Below are positions 45,135-55,090 of a stretch of DNA of 64,000 bases, one piece after another. The notes below the pieces were generated by a model, which searched no databases, was not told where the DNA came from, and saw only the letters and a program-made list of their open reading frames with translations. The stretch is from Taklimakanibacter sp050251035. Its GTDB lineage: Bacteria; Pseudomonadota; Alphaproteobacteria; Rhizobiales; Aestuariivirgaceae. Location: positions 49,193 to 113,192 of the forward strand of contig JBFWNN010000006.1 of assembly GCA_050251035.1 (NCBI GenBank). Direction: 5' to 3'. A program made the translations under genes and the position numbers. Each line of letters starts with the position of its first letter. Within the stretch, counting starts at the first letter, position 1.

Positions 45135-46049
45135 ATGAACAACCTGACGATCAAACAACTTCGTTATTTCGAGGCGCTTGTCCGGCACAGCCACTTCGGA
45201 CGCGCGGCCGATGCCTGCGCGATTTCCCAGCCGGCGATGTCGGTGCAGATCAGGGAACTGGAGGGCGAGCTCGGCATCGACCTCTTCGAGAGAGGCGCCA
45301 GACAGGTGCGGCTGACCAGCTTCGGCGAGGAATTCGCGCTCCGCGTGCGCGAGATACTGCGCTCGATCGATGAGCTGGGAGATCTGGCGCGCGCCTCGCA
45401 GGACCGGCTGACGGGACGGCTGCGCATCGGAGTGATCCCGACGATCGCGCCCTATCTGCTGCCCACCATCATCGGAAATCTGTCACGCCTTTATGAAGGC
45501 CTCGACATTCACGTGCGCGAGACGCTGACGGGGAAGCTCATCACCGAGGTGGCGGAAGGCCGGCTCGACACGGCGATCGTCGCGTTGCCGATATCCGAAT
45601 CCTCGCTGAACGAAGTGGCACTGTTCACCGAAAATTTTGTGCTGGTGCGCCCCGGCGAGGATGAAGGCAAGCCAGTGCCCAATGCCGAGAAGCTGCGTGA
45701 GATGAGGCTGCTTCTGCTGGAGGAGGGGCATTGCTTTCGCGATCAGGCCCTGTCGTTCTGCAACATGCATTCGGCGCGGCCGCGCGAGTTGCTGGACGGT
45801 AGTTCCCTCTCGACGCTGGTCCAGATGGTCGGCGCCGGCATAGGGGTCACCTTGATCCCGGAAATGGCCGTTGCGGTGGAGACACGCTCGGCGTCGGTGT
45901 CCGTGGCTCGCTTCAAGAACCCGCAGCCCTCGCGGACAATCGGCATGATCTGGCGCAAGATGAGCCCGCTCGGCAAAGAGCTCAAGCAGATTTCCGAAGT
46001 CGTACGTCAGTCGGCCGATGCATTGCGCGAGCAGCATGATCCACGTTGA
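45135..46049 (+). CDS. oxyR: OxyR-type LysR regulator of the peroxide response
   Basis: 304 residues. Winged-helix DNA-binding domain at residues 4-62 (TIKQLRYFEALVRHSHFGRAA; CAISQPAMSVQIRELE), then a LysR effector domain. The redox cysteines are present: Cys200 in GHCFRDQ and Cys209 in LSFCNM, matching Cys199/Cys208 of E. coli OxyR. Oxidation by peroxide would form a disulphide and activate transcription. Divergent placement next to katG supports direct control of catalase-peroxidase and autoregulation. Confidence 0.95.
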   Translation: MNNLTIKQLRYFEALVRHSHFGRAADACAISQPAMSVQIRELEGELGIDLFERGARQVRLTSFGEEFALRVREILRSIDELGDLARASQDRLTGRLRIGVIPTIAPYLLPTIIGNLSRLYEGLDIHVRETLTGKLITEVAEGRLDTAIVALPISESSLNEVALFTENFVLVRPGEDEGKPVPNAEKLREMRLLLLEEGHCFRDQALSFCNMHSARPRELLDGSSLSTLVQMVGAGIGVTLIPEMAVAVETRSASVSVARFKNPQPSRTIGMIWRKMSPLGKELKQISEVVRQSADALREQHDPR

Positions 46050-46110
46050 ACTTTCGCAGGGAGATACTACAAAAGTCTCGGACTCGCTAACTGAGTCGGA
46101 GGGGATTCAC

Positions 46111-46815
46111 ATGCAGAAGAAGCTTGCGGCGGAGTTCTTTGGTACGTTCTGGCTGGTCCTCGGTGGGTGCGGAAGCGCGGTTCTGGCCGCAGCTTTCCCT
46201 AACGTAGGTATCGGCCTGCTGGGCGTTGCATTCGCGTTCGGGCTCACGGTGCTGACCATGGCTTATGCGGTGGGCGGTATTTCCGGAGGACACTTCAATC
46301 CGGCCGTTTCGGTCGGCCTCGCGACCGCAGGCCGTTTTCCCTGGGCCTCGGTCATTCCTTATATCATTGCCCAGGTGATCGGTGCCATTGTCGCGGCCGG
46401 CGTGCTCTATCTCATCGCTTCGGGCAAGGCGGGTTTCGCGATCGACCCCGCAGCCCCTGGGGCATTTGCGACGAACGGCTATGACGCGCATTCACCCGGC
46501 GGCTATTCGCTCACGGCTGCGCTTATCACCGAGATCGTGATGACCGGATTCTTCCTCATCATCATTCTCGGCGCCACCGGCAAGTCGGTGCCGGCGGGTT
46601 TTGCGCCGATCGCGATCGGACTTGGGCTGACGCTCATCCACCTGATCTCGATCCCGGTGACCAACACATCGGTCAATCCGGCGCGCTCGGTGGGGCCTGC
46701 GCTCTTCGTCGGCGGCGCGGCCTTGCAGCAGCTGTGGCTTTTCTGGGTCGCTCCGCTGATCGGCGGTGCGCTCGGCGGCTTCGTCTACAAGGCGCTGTTG
46801 AGCGAGAAGGACTAG
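46111..46815 (+). CDS. aqpZ: Aquaporin Z
   Basis: 234 residues from ATG 46111 with a CGGAGGGG ribosome site. Six membrane segments and two half-helices with NPA motifs: NPAVSVG (about 63) and NPARSVG (about 189). The selectivity-filter environment (small residue at GGHFNPA, Arg after the second NPA) is that of a water-specific channel rather than a glycerol facilitator. It lies 61 bp after oxyR; aquaporins also pass hydrogen peroxide in some organisms, so the neighbourhood may be functional, though that is speculative. Confidence 0.95.
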   Translation: MQKKLAAEFFGTFWLVLGGCGSAVLAAAFPNVGIGLLGVAFAFGLTVLTMAYAVGGISGGHFNPAVSVGLATAGRFPWASVIPYIIAQVIGAIVAAGVLYLIASGKAGFAIDPAAPGAFATNGYDAHSPGGYSLTAALITEIVMTGFFLIIILGATGKSVPAGFAPIAIGLGLTLIHLISIPVTNTSVNPARSVGPALFVGGAALQQLWLFWVAPLIGGALGGFVYKALLSEKD

Positions 46816-46825
46816 CATCCTGCAC

Positions 46826-46872
46826 GGCGGGCGGCGTCGAACGCCTTCGGCGCCGCTCGTACCGTCCGCCCG
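46826..46872. terminator. Candidate bidirectional hairpin between aqpZ and the hydrolase gene
   Basis: CGGGCGG (46828-46834) pairs with CCGCCCG (46866-46872), enclosing a second small stem (GGCGTCGAACGCC region). It lies between two convergent genes, but no T run follows on either strand, so termination is uncertain. Confidence 0.4.
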
Positions 46873-46952
46873 CGTCTTGAGTGGACACGACGGCCAAATT
46901 GGTATCGAAGCTGGGGGTGCCTTCGTCGGAAGGCTTTAGAGCTGGCGAAGGA

Positions 46953-47600
46953 TCACGCCTCGCGCGCCAGCCGCTTGTCGAGATAGGTGGCGCAGATCTT
47001 GGTCAGGTCGTCGATCTTGTCCTGGAAGAAGTGGTTGGCGCCGGTGAGCACCTTATGCTCGATGACGATGCCTTTCTGCGTCTTGAGCTTGGTGACGAGC
47101 GTGTTGACCGCTTCGGGCGGCGTCACCGTGTCCTTGTCGCCATTGACGAAGAGCCCGGAAGCCGGGCAGGGGGCGAGGAAGGAGAAATCATAGTGCTTGG
47201 CCAGGGGGGCGACCGAGATGAACCCTGAGATCTCCGGCCGGCGCATCAGGAGCTGCATCGATATCCAAGCGCCGAAGGAGATGCCGGCGATCCAGCAGAT
47301 CTTGGCCTCGCGGTTATGCGCCTGCAGCCAGTCGAGCGCGGAGGCCGCATCCGAAAGTTCCCCGGCGCCGTTCTCGAACAGACCCTGGCTCCGTCCGACA
47401 CCGCGGAAATTGAACCTCAGGACCGAAAAACCACGCTGGGCATACATGTAATAGAGGGAATGCACGATGGGATTGTTCATCGTGCCGCCGAAGCTCGGAT
47501 GGGGGTGGAGGAGGATCGCTATGGGGGACCCTTGCGCCTTGGAGTGGTGGTAGCGCGCTTCGATCCGGCCCGCCGGCCCATTAAAAATCACTTCAGGCAT
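46953..47600 (-). CDS. Alpha/beta hydrolase (dienelactone-hydrolase-like)
   Basis: 215 residues. The oxyanion segment LLHPHPSFGGTMNN, the RFNFRGVGRSQG strand-turn, the nucleophile elbow GISFGAW (G-x-S-x-G), the acid loop NGDKDTVTPP and the C-terminal His in GANHFF define a complete catalytic triad. Proteins of this exact type with an HPHP oxyanion motif are conserved in alphaproteobacteria next to the iscR-suf operon; substrate is unknown. It is divergent from iscR, with the shared control region at 47601-47816. No membrane segment or signal peptide. Confidence 0.9.
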   Translation of the reverse strand: MPEVIFNGPAGRIEARYHHSKAQGSPIAILLHPHPSFGGTMNNPIVHSLYYMYAQRGFSVLRFNFRGVGRSQGLFENGAGELSDAASALDWLQAHNREAKICWIAGISFGAWISMQLLMRRPEISGFISVAPLAKHYDFSFLAPCPASGLFVNGDKDTVTPPEAVNTLVTKLKTQKGIVIEHKVLTGANHFFQDKIDDLTKICATYLDKRLAREA

Positions 47601-47661
47601 GAGCGAATGTCGATCCTGTTCTGCATCTGGCGATCATTGAAATCGTGTGGAAACCGGCGAA

Positions 47662-47686
47662 ATAGTTGACTCCGGTAGTCGGATAT
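47662..47686 (+). promoter_or_regulatory. Type-1-like IscR binding dyad
   Basis: The 25-bp dyad begins ATAGTTGACT and ends AGTCGGATAT with a 5-nt centre (CCGGT). It fits the ends and GACT/AGTC arms of the E. coli type 1 IscR site (ATASYYGACTRwwwYAGTCRRSTAT), the form bound by [2Fe-2S]-IscR. Located about 35-60 bp upstream of the deduced start of transcription for iscR-suf, so cluster-loaded IscR could repress its own operon. Confidence 0.7.
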
Positions 47687-47696
47687 TCTATTTCCC

Positions 47697-47725
47697 TTGT
47701 TTAGAATTGTTCAAAGAAATATAGA
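47697..47725 (+). promoter_or_regulatory. iscR-suf promoter overlapping an Irr-like box
   Basis: TTGTTT (47697-47702), a 17-nt spacer and TATAGA (47720-47725) form a sigma-70-type promoter. Between the two hexamers, TTTAGAATTGTTCAAAG (47700-47716) matches the Irr/ICE-box pattern TTTAGAA-N3-TTCTAAA at 12 of 14 specified bases. Irr is the haem-responsive iron regulator of Hyphomicrobiales; a protein bound here would block RNA polymerase. Established biology supports iron control of suf in this order; the site itself is a sequence prediction. Confidence 0.65.
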
Positions 47726-47816
47726 ATCCCACGGGACGCCGGCGAAGCCCGGCTCTTAGCACGGCTCCGGGGGAAAATGGCAAGTTTTCTCAAGGCGGCT
47801 GCAACGGAAAGCAACC

Positions 47817-48308
47817 ATGAAACTCTCGACAAAAGGCAGATATGCGGTGATGGCCATGGTCGATATCGGCCAGAATGGCGAGGGCCGCACCGTGTCGCTG
47901 GCCGAGATTTCCGGGCGCCAGGACATCAGCCAGGAATATCTGGAGCAGCTCTTCGTGAAGCTGCGCAAGGCGGGCCTGGTGCAGAGCGCCAGGGGGCCGG
48001 GCGGCGGCTACCGTCTGGCGCGCGGTGCCGACGACATCGTCATCTATGACGTCATCGCCGCGGTCGACGAGCCGATGAAGATGACCCGCTGCGAGGGCGA
48101 TGCCGTCGATGGCTGCGTCAAGGGGGAGCGCTGCTGCACCCATGACCTGTGGTCCTCGATCGGCCGGCAGGTGAACACCTTCCTCGCCAACGTCACGCTC
48201 GATGATGTGGTCAACAAGCGCAACCTGGCGCTCGCGGCCTCCATCCGGCAGGCCAAGGCACGCCACGTGCGCAAAGCCCAGAGCGAGGTCGATGCGCGTC
48301 TATCTTGA
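47817..48308 (+). CDS. iscR: Rrf2-family Fe-S regulator IscR
   Basis: 163 residues. The winged-helix domain (MKLSTKGRYAVMAMVDIG; LVKLRKAGLVQSARGPGGGYRLAR region) is followed by the cluster-binding loop with Cys92, Cys100 and Cys106 (TRCEG, GCVKGERCC), almost the same numbering as E. coli IscR (92/98/104), plus Cys107. It should sense Fe-S status and repress the downstream operon. Its 3' end overlaps iscS by 17 bp. Confidence 0.94.
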   Translation: MKLSTKGRYAVMAMVDIGQNGEGRTVSLAEISGRQDISQEYLEQLFVKLRKAGLVQSARGPGGGYRLARGADDIVIYDVIAAVDEPMKMTRCEGDAVDGCVKGERCCTHDLWSSIGRQVNTFLANVTLDDVVNKRNLALAASIRQAKARHVRKAQSEVDARLS

Positions 48309-49371
48309 CCATAATGCCACGAGCCCGCTCAGGGAGAGCGCCCGCCAGGCGATGCTCGCCGCCCTGGCGCTTTCCGGCAATGCGTCCTCCATCCATGCCG
48401 AGGGACGCCAGGCGCATGCGCTTCTCGACGAGGCCCGCGATACCCTAGCCCATGCGCTGGGCGTGATCGCTCCCATGGTCGTCTTCACCTCGGGCGGCAG
48501 CGAGGCCAACAACCTGGCGCTCAAGGGCGCCCCGGCCGAGCGGCTCATCGTCTCCGCCATCGAGCATCCCTCGGTGCTGGAGGCGGCGCGTGGCACGGGC
48601 AAGCCGGTCGACATCCTGCCCGTCGATGGCGAGGGCGTGGTCGATCTCGCGGCGCTGGAGCGCCTGCTCGAGGCCGGCCCCAAGGCGCTCATCAGCGTCA
48701 TGCTCGCCAATAACGAGACGGGCGTCATGGAGCCAGTTCGCGAGGTCGTGGACCTCGCCCATGCGCATGGCGCGCTGGTCCACACCGATGCCGTCCAGGC
48801 CTTGGGCAAGGTCGCGGTCAATTTCGGGCTTTTGGGCGTCGACCTCCTGAGCGTTTCCTCCCACAAGCTCGGCGGACCGGCGGGAGGGGGCGCTCTTATC
48901 GTTCGCGACGGCCTGGCGCTCGCACCTCTCATCCATGGCGGCGGCCAGGAGCTGAGACGGCGCGCCGGAACCGAAAACCTCGCCGCGATTGCCGGCTTTG
49001 CCGCCGTGGTCCGAGAAAAAAGACTCGAAATCAAGGCCTTGCGTGACCATCTTGAGGAGGGGCTCGAGGGCGCCGTGATCTTCGGCGCCAAGGCGGATCG
49101 CCTGCCGAACACCAGTTGCTTCGCTTTGCCGGGGCTTTCCGCCGAAACCCTCCTGATGGCGCTCGATCTCGCCGGCTTCGCCATCTCCTCGGGCTCGGCT
49201 TGCTCCTCCGGCAAGGTGGCGAATTCGCATGTCCTGGCGGCGATGGGAGTTGCTCCCGATCTGGCGAGCGCGGCGATCCGCGTGAGCCTCGGCTGGACCA
49301 CGACGGCCGAAGACGTTGAACAGTTCATTTCCGCCTGGAGCCGGATCAAGGCCCGGCGGAAAGCGGCTTGA
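48292..49371 (+). CDS. iscS: Cysteine desulfurase, IscS/NifS-like (group I)
   Basis: 359 residues from ATG 48292, inside the end of iscR. The PLP enzyme removes sulphur from cysteine for Fe-S assembly. YLDHNATSPL opens the protein; SGGSEANN is the cofactor region; the PLP lysine is Lys192 in SSHKLGGP; the persulphide-forming Cys304 sits in the flexible loop SGSACSSGKV typical of group I desulfurases. A group II desulfurase (sufS) lies further down the same operon, so the unit encodes two. There is no iscU adjacent, which suggests it feeds the SufBCD scaffold (inference). Confidence 0.94.
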   Translation: MRVYLDHNATSPLRESARQAMLAALALSGNASSIHAEGRQAHALLDEARDTLAHALGVIAPMVVFTSGGSEANNLALKGAPAERLIVSAIEHPSVLEAARGTGKPVDILPVDGEGVVDLAALERLLEAGPKALISVMLANNETGVMEPVREVVDLAHAHGALVHTDAVQALGKVAVNFGLLGVDLLSVSSHKLGGPAGGGALIVRDGLALAPLIHGGGQELRRRAGTENLAAIAGFAAVVREKRLEIKALRDHLEEGLEGAVIFGAKADRLPNTSCFALPGLSAETLLMALDLAGFAISSGSACSSGKVANSHVLAAMGVAPDLASAAIRVSLGWTTTAEDVEQFISAWSRIKARRKAA

Positions 49372-49383
49372 GGTTGTAAGAAG

Positions 49384-50846
<1,463 letters not shown>

Positions 50847-50850
<4 letters not shown>

Positions 50851-51137
50851 CGGGGAAGCTGCCGGCGAATGTCTGGTTCGTGCGCTCCAATGGCGGGCAG
50901 GGGTCTTATCCCGTGACGCCGGAAGGCTGGCGCGTGGTCTGGGTGTTCGTCGCCGGCATTGCCGCCTCGGCGATCATGGGCCTTGTGCTGGCGCAAACCA
51001 TGCCCACCTTGCTCTGGGTGGCGATCACCGCGGTCGGCATGGCGGTCGCCGCCATCTGGTTCATCATGACGGCCCGCGCCCATACCGATTATTCGACGAC
51101 CTACAATGAGTATGTGAAAGACAAGAAGAATGCTTGA
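50847..51137 (+). CDS. Small membrane protein inserted between sufB and sufC
   Basis: 96 residues overlapping sufB by 4 bp and sufC by 8 bp. Residues 1-27 are polar (VWFVRSNGGQGSYPVTPEGW), then two hydrophobic segments at about 28-49 and 55-75, then a short polar tail with DYSTTYNEYVKDKK. I do not recognise a named family. Tight overlap on both sides implies it is translated with the suf machinery. The core Suf proteins are soluble, so a membrane partner encoded at this position is noteworthy; it could be a membrane tether, a metal-related protein or a passenger. Confidence 0.8.
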
Positions 51138-51885
51138 GATCAATAAGCTTAGCGTCAAACTTGCGGATGAAGACCGCACCATCCTGAACGGCCTCACGCT
51201 CGAGGTGAAGCCGGGCGAGGTCCATGCCATCATGGGCCCCAACGGCTCCGGCAAGTCGACCCTGTCCTACGTGCTGTCCGGTCGCGAAGGCTATGAGGTG
51301 ACGGGCGGCTCGGTCACCTTCAAGGGCGAAGACCTGCTCGCCATGGAGCCCGACCAGCGCGCCGCCAAGGGCCTGTTCCTGGCCTTCCAGTACCCGATCG
51401 AGATCCCGGGCGTGGCCACCATGCAGTTCCTGAAGGTGGCGCTCAACGCCCAGCGCAAAGCGCGTGGCGAGAAGGAGCTGACGACGCCCGAGTTCATGCG
51501 ACTGGTGAAGGATCGCGCTCAGAAACTCGATATCTCGCAGGACATGCTGAAGCGCGCCGTCAATGTCGGCTTCTCGGGCGGCGAGAAGAAGCGCGCCGAG
51601 ATCCTGCAGATGGCGGTGCTCGAGCCTTCCCTGTGCATTCTCGACGAGACCGATTCCGGCCTCGACATCGATGCCTTGCGCATCGTCGCCGATGGCGTGA
51701 ACGCGCTGCGTTCGCCAGACCGCGCCATGGTCGTCATCACCCACTATCAGCGCCTGCTCGACTATATCGTGCCGGACTATGTGCATGTTCTTTCGCAAGG
51801 GCGCATCGTCAAATCGGGCGGCAAGGAATTGGCGCTCGAGCTCGAGGCCAAGGGCTATGCCGAGTTCGCCAGGGAAGCCGCATGA
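51130..51885 (+). CDS. sufC: Fe-S assembly ATPase SufC
   Basis: 251 residues, an ABC-type ATPase without membrane partner. Walker A is GPNGSGKST (about 36-44), the signature region is NVGFSGGEKKRAEILQMA, Walker B CILDETDSGLD with the SufC-specific TDSGLDIDAL, and the H-loop VITHY. SufC dimerises transiently on SufB-SufD to drive cluster assembly. ATG 51130 lies inside the previous gene's end and the stop overlaps sufD by 4 bp. Confidence 0.98.
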   Translation: MLEINKLSVKLADEDRTILNGLTLEVKPGEVHAIMGPNGSGKSTLSYVLSGREGYEVTGGSVTFKGEDLLAMEPDQRAAKGLFLAFQYPIEIPGVATMQFLKVALNAQRKARGEKELTTPEFMRLVKDRAQKLDISQDMLKRAVNVGFSGGEKKRAEILQMAVLEPSLCILDETDSGLDIDALRIVADGVNALRSPDRAMVVITHYQRLLDYIVPDYVHVLSQGRIVKSGGKELALELEAKGYAEFAREAA

Positions 51886-53081
51886 ACATCGCCGTGAACA
51901 AGACGCCGGCGGAGCTCGCCTATGACGGCATGCTCTTGCCGCATCCGCGTCTCGAAGACTGGAAATGGACCAATCTCCGGGTCCTGATCGACCGGCCTTA
52001 TCCGCCGCGCATGAAGGTTTCCGCGTCACCGAAGGATGTGGAGCGCCTGCTGAAGCGCGATCCCCTAGGCAAGCTCGCGCGTAGCCGCATCGTCTTCGTC
52101 AATGGCGTGTTCGAGCCGTCCTGGTCGAGCCTGCCGCCGGGCGGCGATGTCAAGGTCACGCGCCAGCTTCAGCCGGTGGTTGCCTCCGATGAGCCCGTGA
52201 TGGCGATGAACGGCGCCTTCGCGACGGACGGCGTCGTCATCGAGATCGCCTCCAATATCGACGCGCCGGTGGCGCTGGTCATGCTGGCGACGGCGGGCGA
52301 AGCGCGCACTATCGCCACGCGCCATGCGATCAGGGTGGCGGAGGGCGCCTCGGCGACCCTGTTCGAAATCCACCTGGGTGAAGGCGACTACCTCACCAAC
52401 AGCGTGGTCGACGTGACGCTGGGCGCAAGCGCGAAGCTCGACCGCGTGAAGCTCGAGATCGAAGCGCGCGACGCGATCCATCTGGCGCATGCACGGATCG
52501 CGGTCGGCCGCGCGGCGGTCTTGCGCGACTTCACCCTGACATCGGGCGCCAGGGTCAATCGCCAGAACGGCACGGTCTCCTTCACCGGCGAGAAGGCCGA
52601 TGCCAAGGTGGCCGGCACCTATCTCCTGGCCGACCGGCAGCATGCCGATACGCGGCTCGTCATCGACCATCGAGTGCCGAAATGCACGAGCCGCGAGCTC
52701 TTCAAATGCGTCATGGACGAGAATGCGCGCGGCATCTTCCAGGGCAAGGCCATCGTCCAGCGCGATGCGCAGAAGACCGACGGCAAGCAGTCGTCGCATG
52801 CGCTCCTGCTCTCGGAAACAGCCGAGTTCGACGCCAAGCCCGAGCTCGAGATCTATGCCGATGACGTCGTCTGCGGCCATGGGGCGACCAGCGGCGATAT
52901 CGACCACAACCATCTGTTCTATCTGCGCTCGCGCGGCATCCCCGAGGCCGAGGCCAAGTCGATGCTGATCGCCGCTTTCGTCGCCGAAGCCTTCGACACG
53001 ATCGGCCATGAGGGCGTTCGCGACGAGCTTACGCATTTCGCCGAGCGCTGGCTGGTGGATCACAAGGCGGCGAAGCCGTGA
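51882..53081 (+). CDS. sufD: Fe-S assembly scaffold subunit SufD
   Basis: 399 residues from ATG 51882, overlapping the sufC stop as ATGA. The N-terminal part is short and helical (LPHPRLEDWKWTNLRVL), the middle is a right-handed beta-helix, and the C-terminus carries CGHGATSGDIDHNHLFYLRSRGI, the SufD signature containing the Cys/His pair that contributes to cluster formation at the SufB-SufD interface. Coupled downstream to sufS by a GTGA overlap. Confidence 0.97.
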   Translation: MNIAVNKTPAELAYDGMLLPHPRLEDWKWTNLRVLIDRPYPPRMKVSASPKDVERLLKRDPLGKLARSRIVFVNGVFEPSWSSLPPGGDVKVTRQLQPVVASDEPVMAMNGAFATDGVVIEIASNIDAPVALVMLATAGEARTIATRHAIRVAEGASATLFEIHLGEGDYLTNSVVDVTLGASAKLDRVKLEIEARDAIHLAHARIAVGRAAVLRDFTLTSGARVNRQNGTVSFTGEKADAKVAGTYLLADRQHADTRLVIDHRVPKCTSRELFKCVMDENARGIFQGKAIVQRDAQKTDGKQSSHALLLSETAEFDAKPELEIYADDVVCGHGATSGDIDHNHLFYLRSRGIPEAEAKSMLIAAFVAEAFDTIGHEGVRDELTHFAERWLVDHKAAKP

Positions 53082-54322
53082 CGGCGCACGAAAAGATCAA
53101 GCCCGCTTACGATGTCGAAGCCGTTCGCCGCGACTTCCCCATCCTGTCGCGCGAGGTCTATGGCAAGCCGCTGGTCTATCTCGACAATGCGGCCTCGGCC
53201 CAGAAGCCCAAGGCGGTGCTCGAGCGCATGCGCCAGGCGATGGAAGACGACTATGCCAATGTCCATCGCGGCCTGCATTATCTCTCTAATGCCTCGACCC
53301 AGGCGTTCGAGGATGCGCGCGAGAGCGTCAGACGCTTCATCAACGCGCCGTCCAAGGACCAGATCATCTTCACCCGCAATGCCACCGAGGCCATCAACCT
53401 GGTGGCGCAGTCATTCGGCGGCATGGTGATCGGCGAGGGCGACGAGATCGTGCTCTCGATCCTCGAGCATCATTCCAATATCGTGCCCTGGCATTTCCAC
53501 CGCGAGCATCGCGGCGCCGTCATCAAATGGGCGCCCATCGACGACGACGGCAATTTCCTCATCGAGGAATTCGAGAAGCTGCTCGGGCCCCGCACCCGGA
53601 TGGTCGCCATCACCCAGATGTCGAATGCGCTCGGCACCATCGTCCCCATCAGGGAGGTCATCCGCCTCGCCCATGCGAAGGGCATCCCGGTGCTGGTCGA
53701 TGGCAGCCAGGCGGCGGTGCATCTGCCTGTCGACGTCGAGGCGCTCGATGCCGATTTCTATGTCTTCACCGGCCACAAGACCTACGGTCCGTCGGGCATC
53801 GGCGTGCTCTATGGCAAGATGGAGCACCTGAAGCGCATGCCGCCTTACCAGGGCGGCGGCGAGATGATCGGCGAGGTGACCCTCGACCACATTACCTATG
53901 CCGAGCCACCGCATCGCTTCGAAGCGGGAACGCCGGCGATCGTCGAGGCGATCGGTCTGGGGGCCGCGCTCGACTATATGAGGGGCGTCGGCCTCGCGGC
54001 CATTGCCGCGCATGAGGCGGATTTGCGCGACTATGCCACGGCCAGGCTCGCGGAGATCAATTCGCTGCGCATTTTCGGCCGCGCCAGGGAGAAGGGGGCT
54101 ATCGTCTCCTTCAACATGGAAGGGGCGCATGCGCATGACATCTCGACGGTGATCGATCGCGCCGGCGTCGCGGTCAGGGCCGGCACCCATTGCACCCAGC
54201 CGCTGCTTGCCCGGTTCGGCGTCACCGCCACATGCCGGGCCTCTTTCGGCCTCTACAACACCCGCGCCGAAGTTGATAAATTGGCCGAAGCGCTTATCTC
54301 AGCGCAGAGGATATTCTTGTGA
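53078..54322 (+). CDS. sufS: Cysteine desulfurase SufS (group II)
   Basis: 414 residues starting at GTG 53078, whose bases overlap the sufD stop. VRRDFPILSREVYGKPLVYLDNAA is the usual N-terminus in pieces; the PLP lysine is Lys234 in FTGHKTYGPSG; the catalytic Cys372 is in RAGTHCTQPLL, the short structured loop of group II enzymes. SufS usually needs a sulphur acceptor (SufE or SufU); neither is encoded in this operon, so an acceptor elsewhere or direct transfer is implied. It supplies persulphide to SufBCD. Confidence 0.97.
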   Translation: MTAHEKIKPAYDVEAVRRDFPILSREVYGKPLVYLDNAASAQKPKAVLERMRQAMEDDYANVHRGLHYLSNASTQAFEDARESVRRFINAPSKDQIIFTRNATEAINLVAQSFGGMVIGEGDEIVLSILEHHSNIVPWHFHREHRGAVIKWAPIDDDGNFLIEEFEKLLGPRTRMVAITQMSNALGTIVPIREVIRLAHAKGIPVLVDGSQAAVHLPVDVEALDADFYVFTGHKTYGPSGIGVLYGKMEHLKRMPPYQGGGEMIGEVTLDHITYAEPPHRFEAGTPAIVEAIGLGAALDYMRGVGLAAIAAHEADLRDYATARLAEINSLRIFGRAREKGAIVSFNMEGAHAHDISTVIDRAGVAVRAGTHCTQPLLARFGVTATCRASFGLYNTRAEVDKLAEALISAQRIFL

Positions 54323-54702
54323 CCGAAGTCCAGGACCATAATGCTGCGCCCGACGCGGCTTCTCCGTCACCGGCGTCCGCCATCCCGCCGGACGAGGTCG
54401 CGCGCCTGACGGACGACATCACGGCGGCCCTGAAGACCGTCTATGATCCTGAAATCCCTGTCGATATTTACGAGCTGGGGCTCGTCTACAAGGTCGATAT
54501 CGAGGATGACCGGCAGGTCACGATCGACATGACCTTGACGGCACCCGGCTGCCCGGTCGCCGGCGATATGCCGGGCTGGGTCGAGAACGCCGTCAGTGCG
54601 GTTCCGGGCGTCTCGGGCGTCAAGGTTAACCTGGTGTTTGACCCACCATGGGATCATTCCCGCATGTCGGATGAAGCGCGCGTCGCGCTCAATATGTGGT
54701 AG
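54319..54702 (+). CDS. sufT: SufT-type MIP18/DUF59 Fe-S maturation protein
   Basis: 127 residues starting at GTG 54319 (GTGA overlap with sufS). The first 35 residues are Pro/Ala-rich; the MIP18 domain follows, with VYDPEIPVDIYELGLVYKV and MTLTAPGCPVAGDMPGW, the latter holding the conserved Cys that follows TAPG. SufT proteins help mature Fe-S enzymes in bacteria and are equivalents of eukaryotic CIA2. Ends just before sufA. Confidence 0.93.
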   Translation: MTEVQDHNAAPDAASPSPASAIPPDEVARLTDDITAALKTVYDPEIPVDIYELGLVYKVDIEDDRQVTIDMTLTAPGCPVAGDMPGWVENAVSAVPGVSGVKVNLVFDPPWDHSRMSDEARVALNMW

Positions 54703-54707
54703 ATTTC

Positions 54708-55085
54708 ATGACCATGCCCCGTCCTCGTCCCAAAGTGATGACACTCACCGATGCCGCCGCGGATCGCGTGAAGGCCATCATGGCCAAGGCCAAGAACCCG
54801 GTGGTCGCCTTGCGGCTCGGCGTCAAGAATGGCGGCTGCGCCGGCATGGAATACACGATGGAGTGGGCCGAGCATAAGCGGCCCCTCGATGAGGTCGTGG
54901 AGGACCGCGGCGTCAAGATCTTCATCGATCCCAAGGCGATCCTGTTCCTGCTCGGCACCGAGATGGACTACAAGGAATCGATGCTGAAATCGGGCTTTGT
55001 CTTCAACAACCCGAACCAGACGTCGGCCTGCGGCTGCGGCGAGTCGGTGATGCTGAAGCCGGCTCAGGCGATGCCCGCCGAATAA
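54708..55085 (+). CDS. sufA: A-type Fe-S carrier SufA
   Basis: 125 residues from ATG 54708; an in-frame GTG at 54696 overlapping sufT and an ATG at 54714 are alternatives. The HesB/IscA fold is marked by LTDAAADRVKAIM, NGGCAGMEY (first Cys) and the C-terminal ACGCGES with the CGC pair, giving the three cluster-ligating cysteines. It carries nascent clusters from SufBCD to target enzymes and closes the operon. Confidence 0.95.
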   Translation: MTMPRPRPKVMTLTDAAADRVKAIMAKAKNPVVALRLGVKNGGCAGMEYTMEWAEHKRPLDEVVEDRGVKIFIDPKAILFLLGTEMDYKESMLKSGFVFNNPNQTSACGCGESVMLKPAQAMPAE

Positions 55086-55090
55086 GGCCG

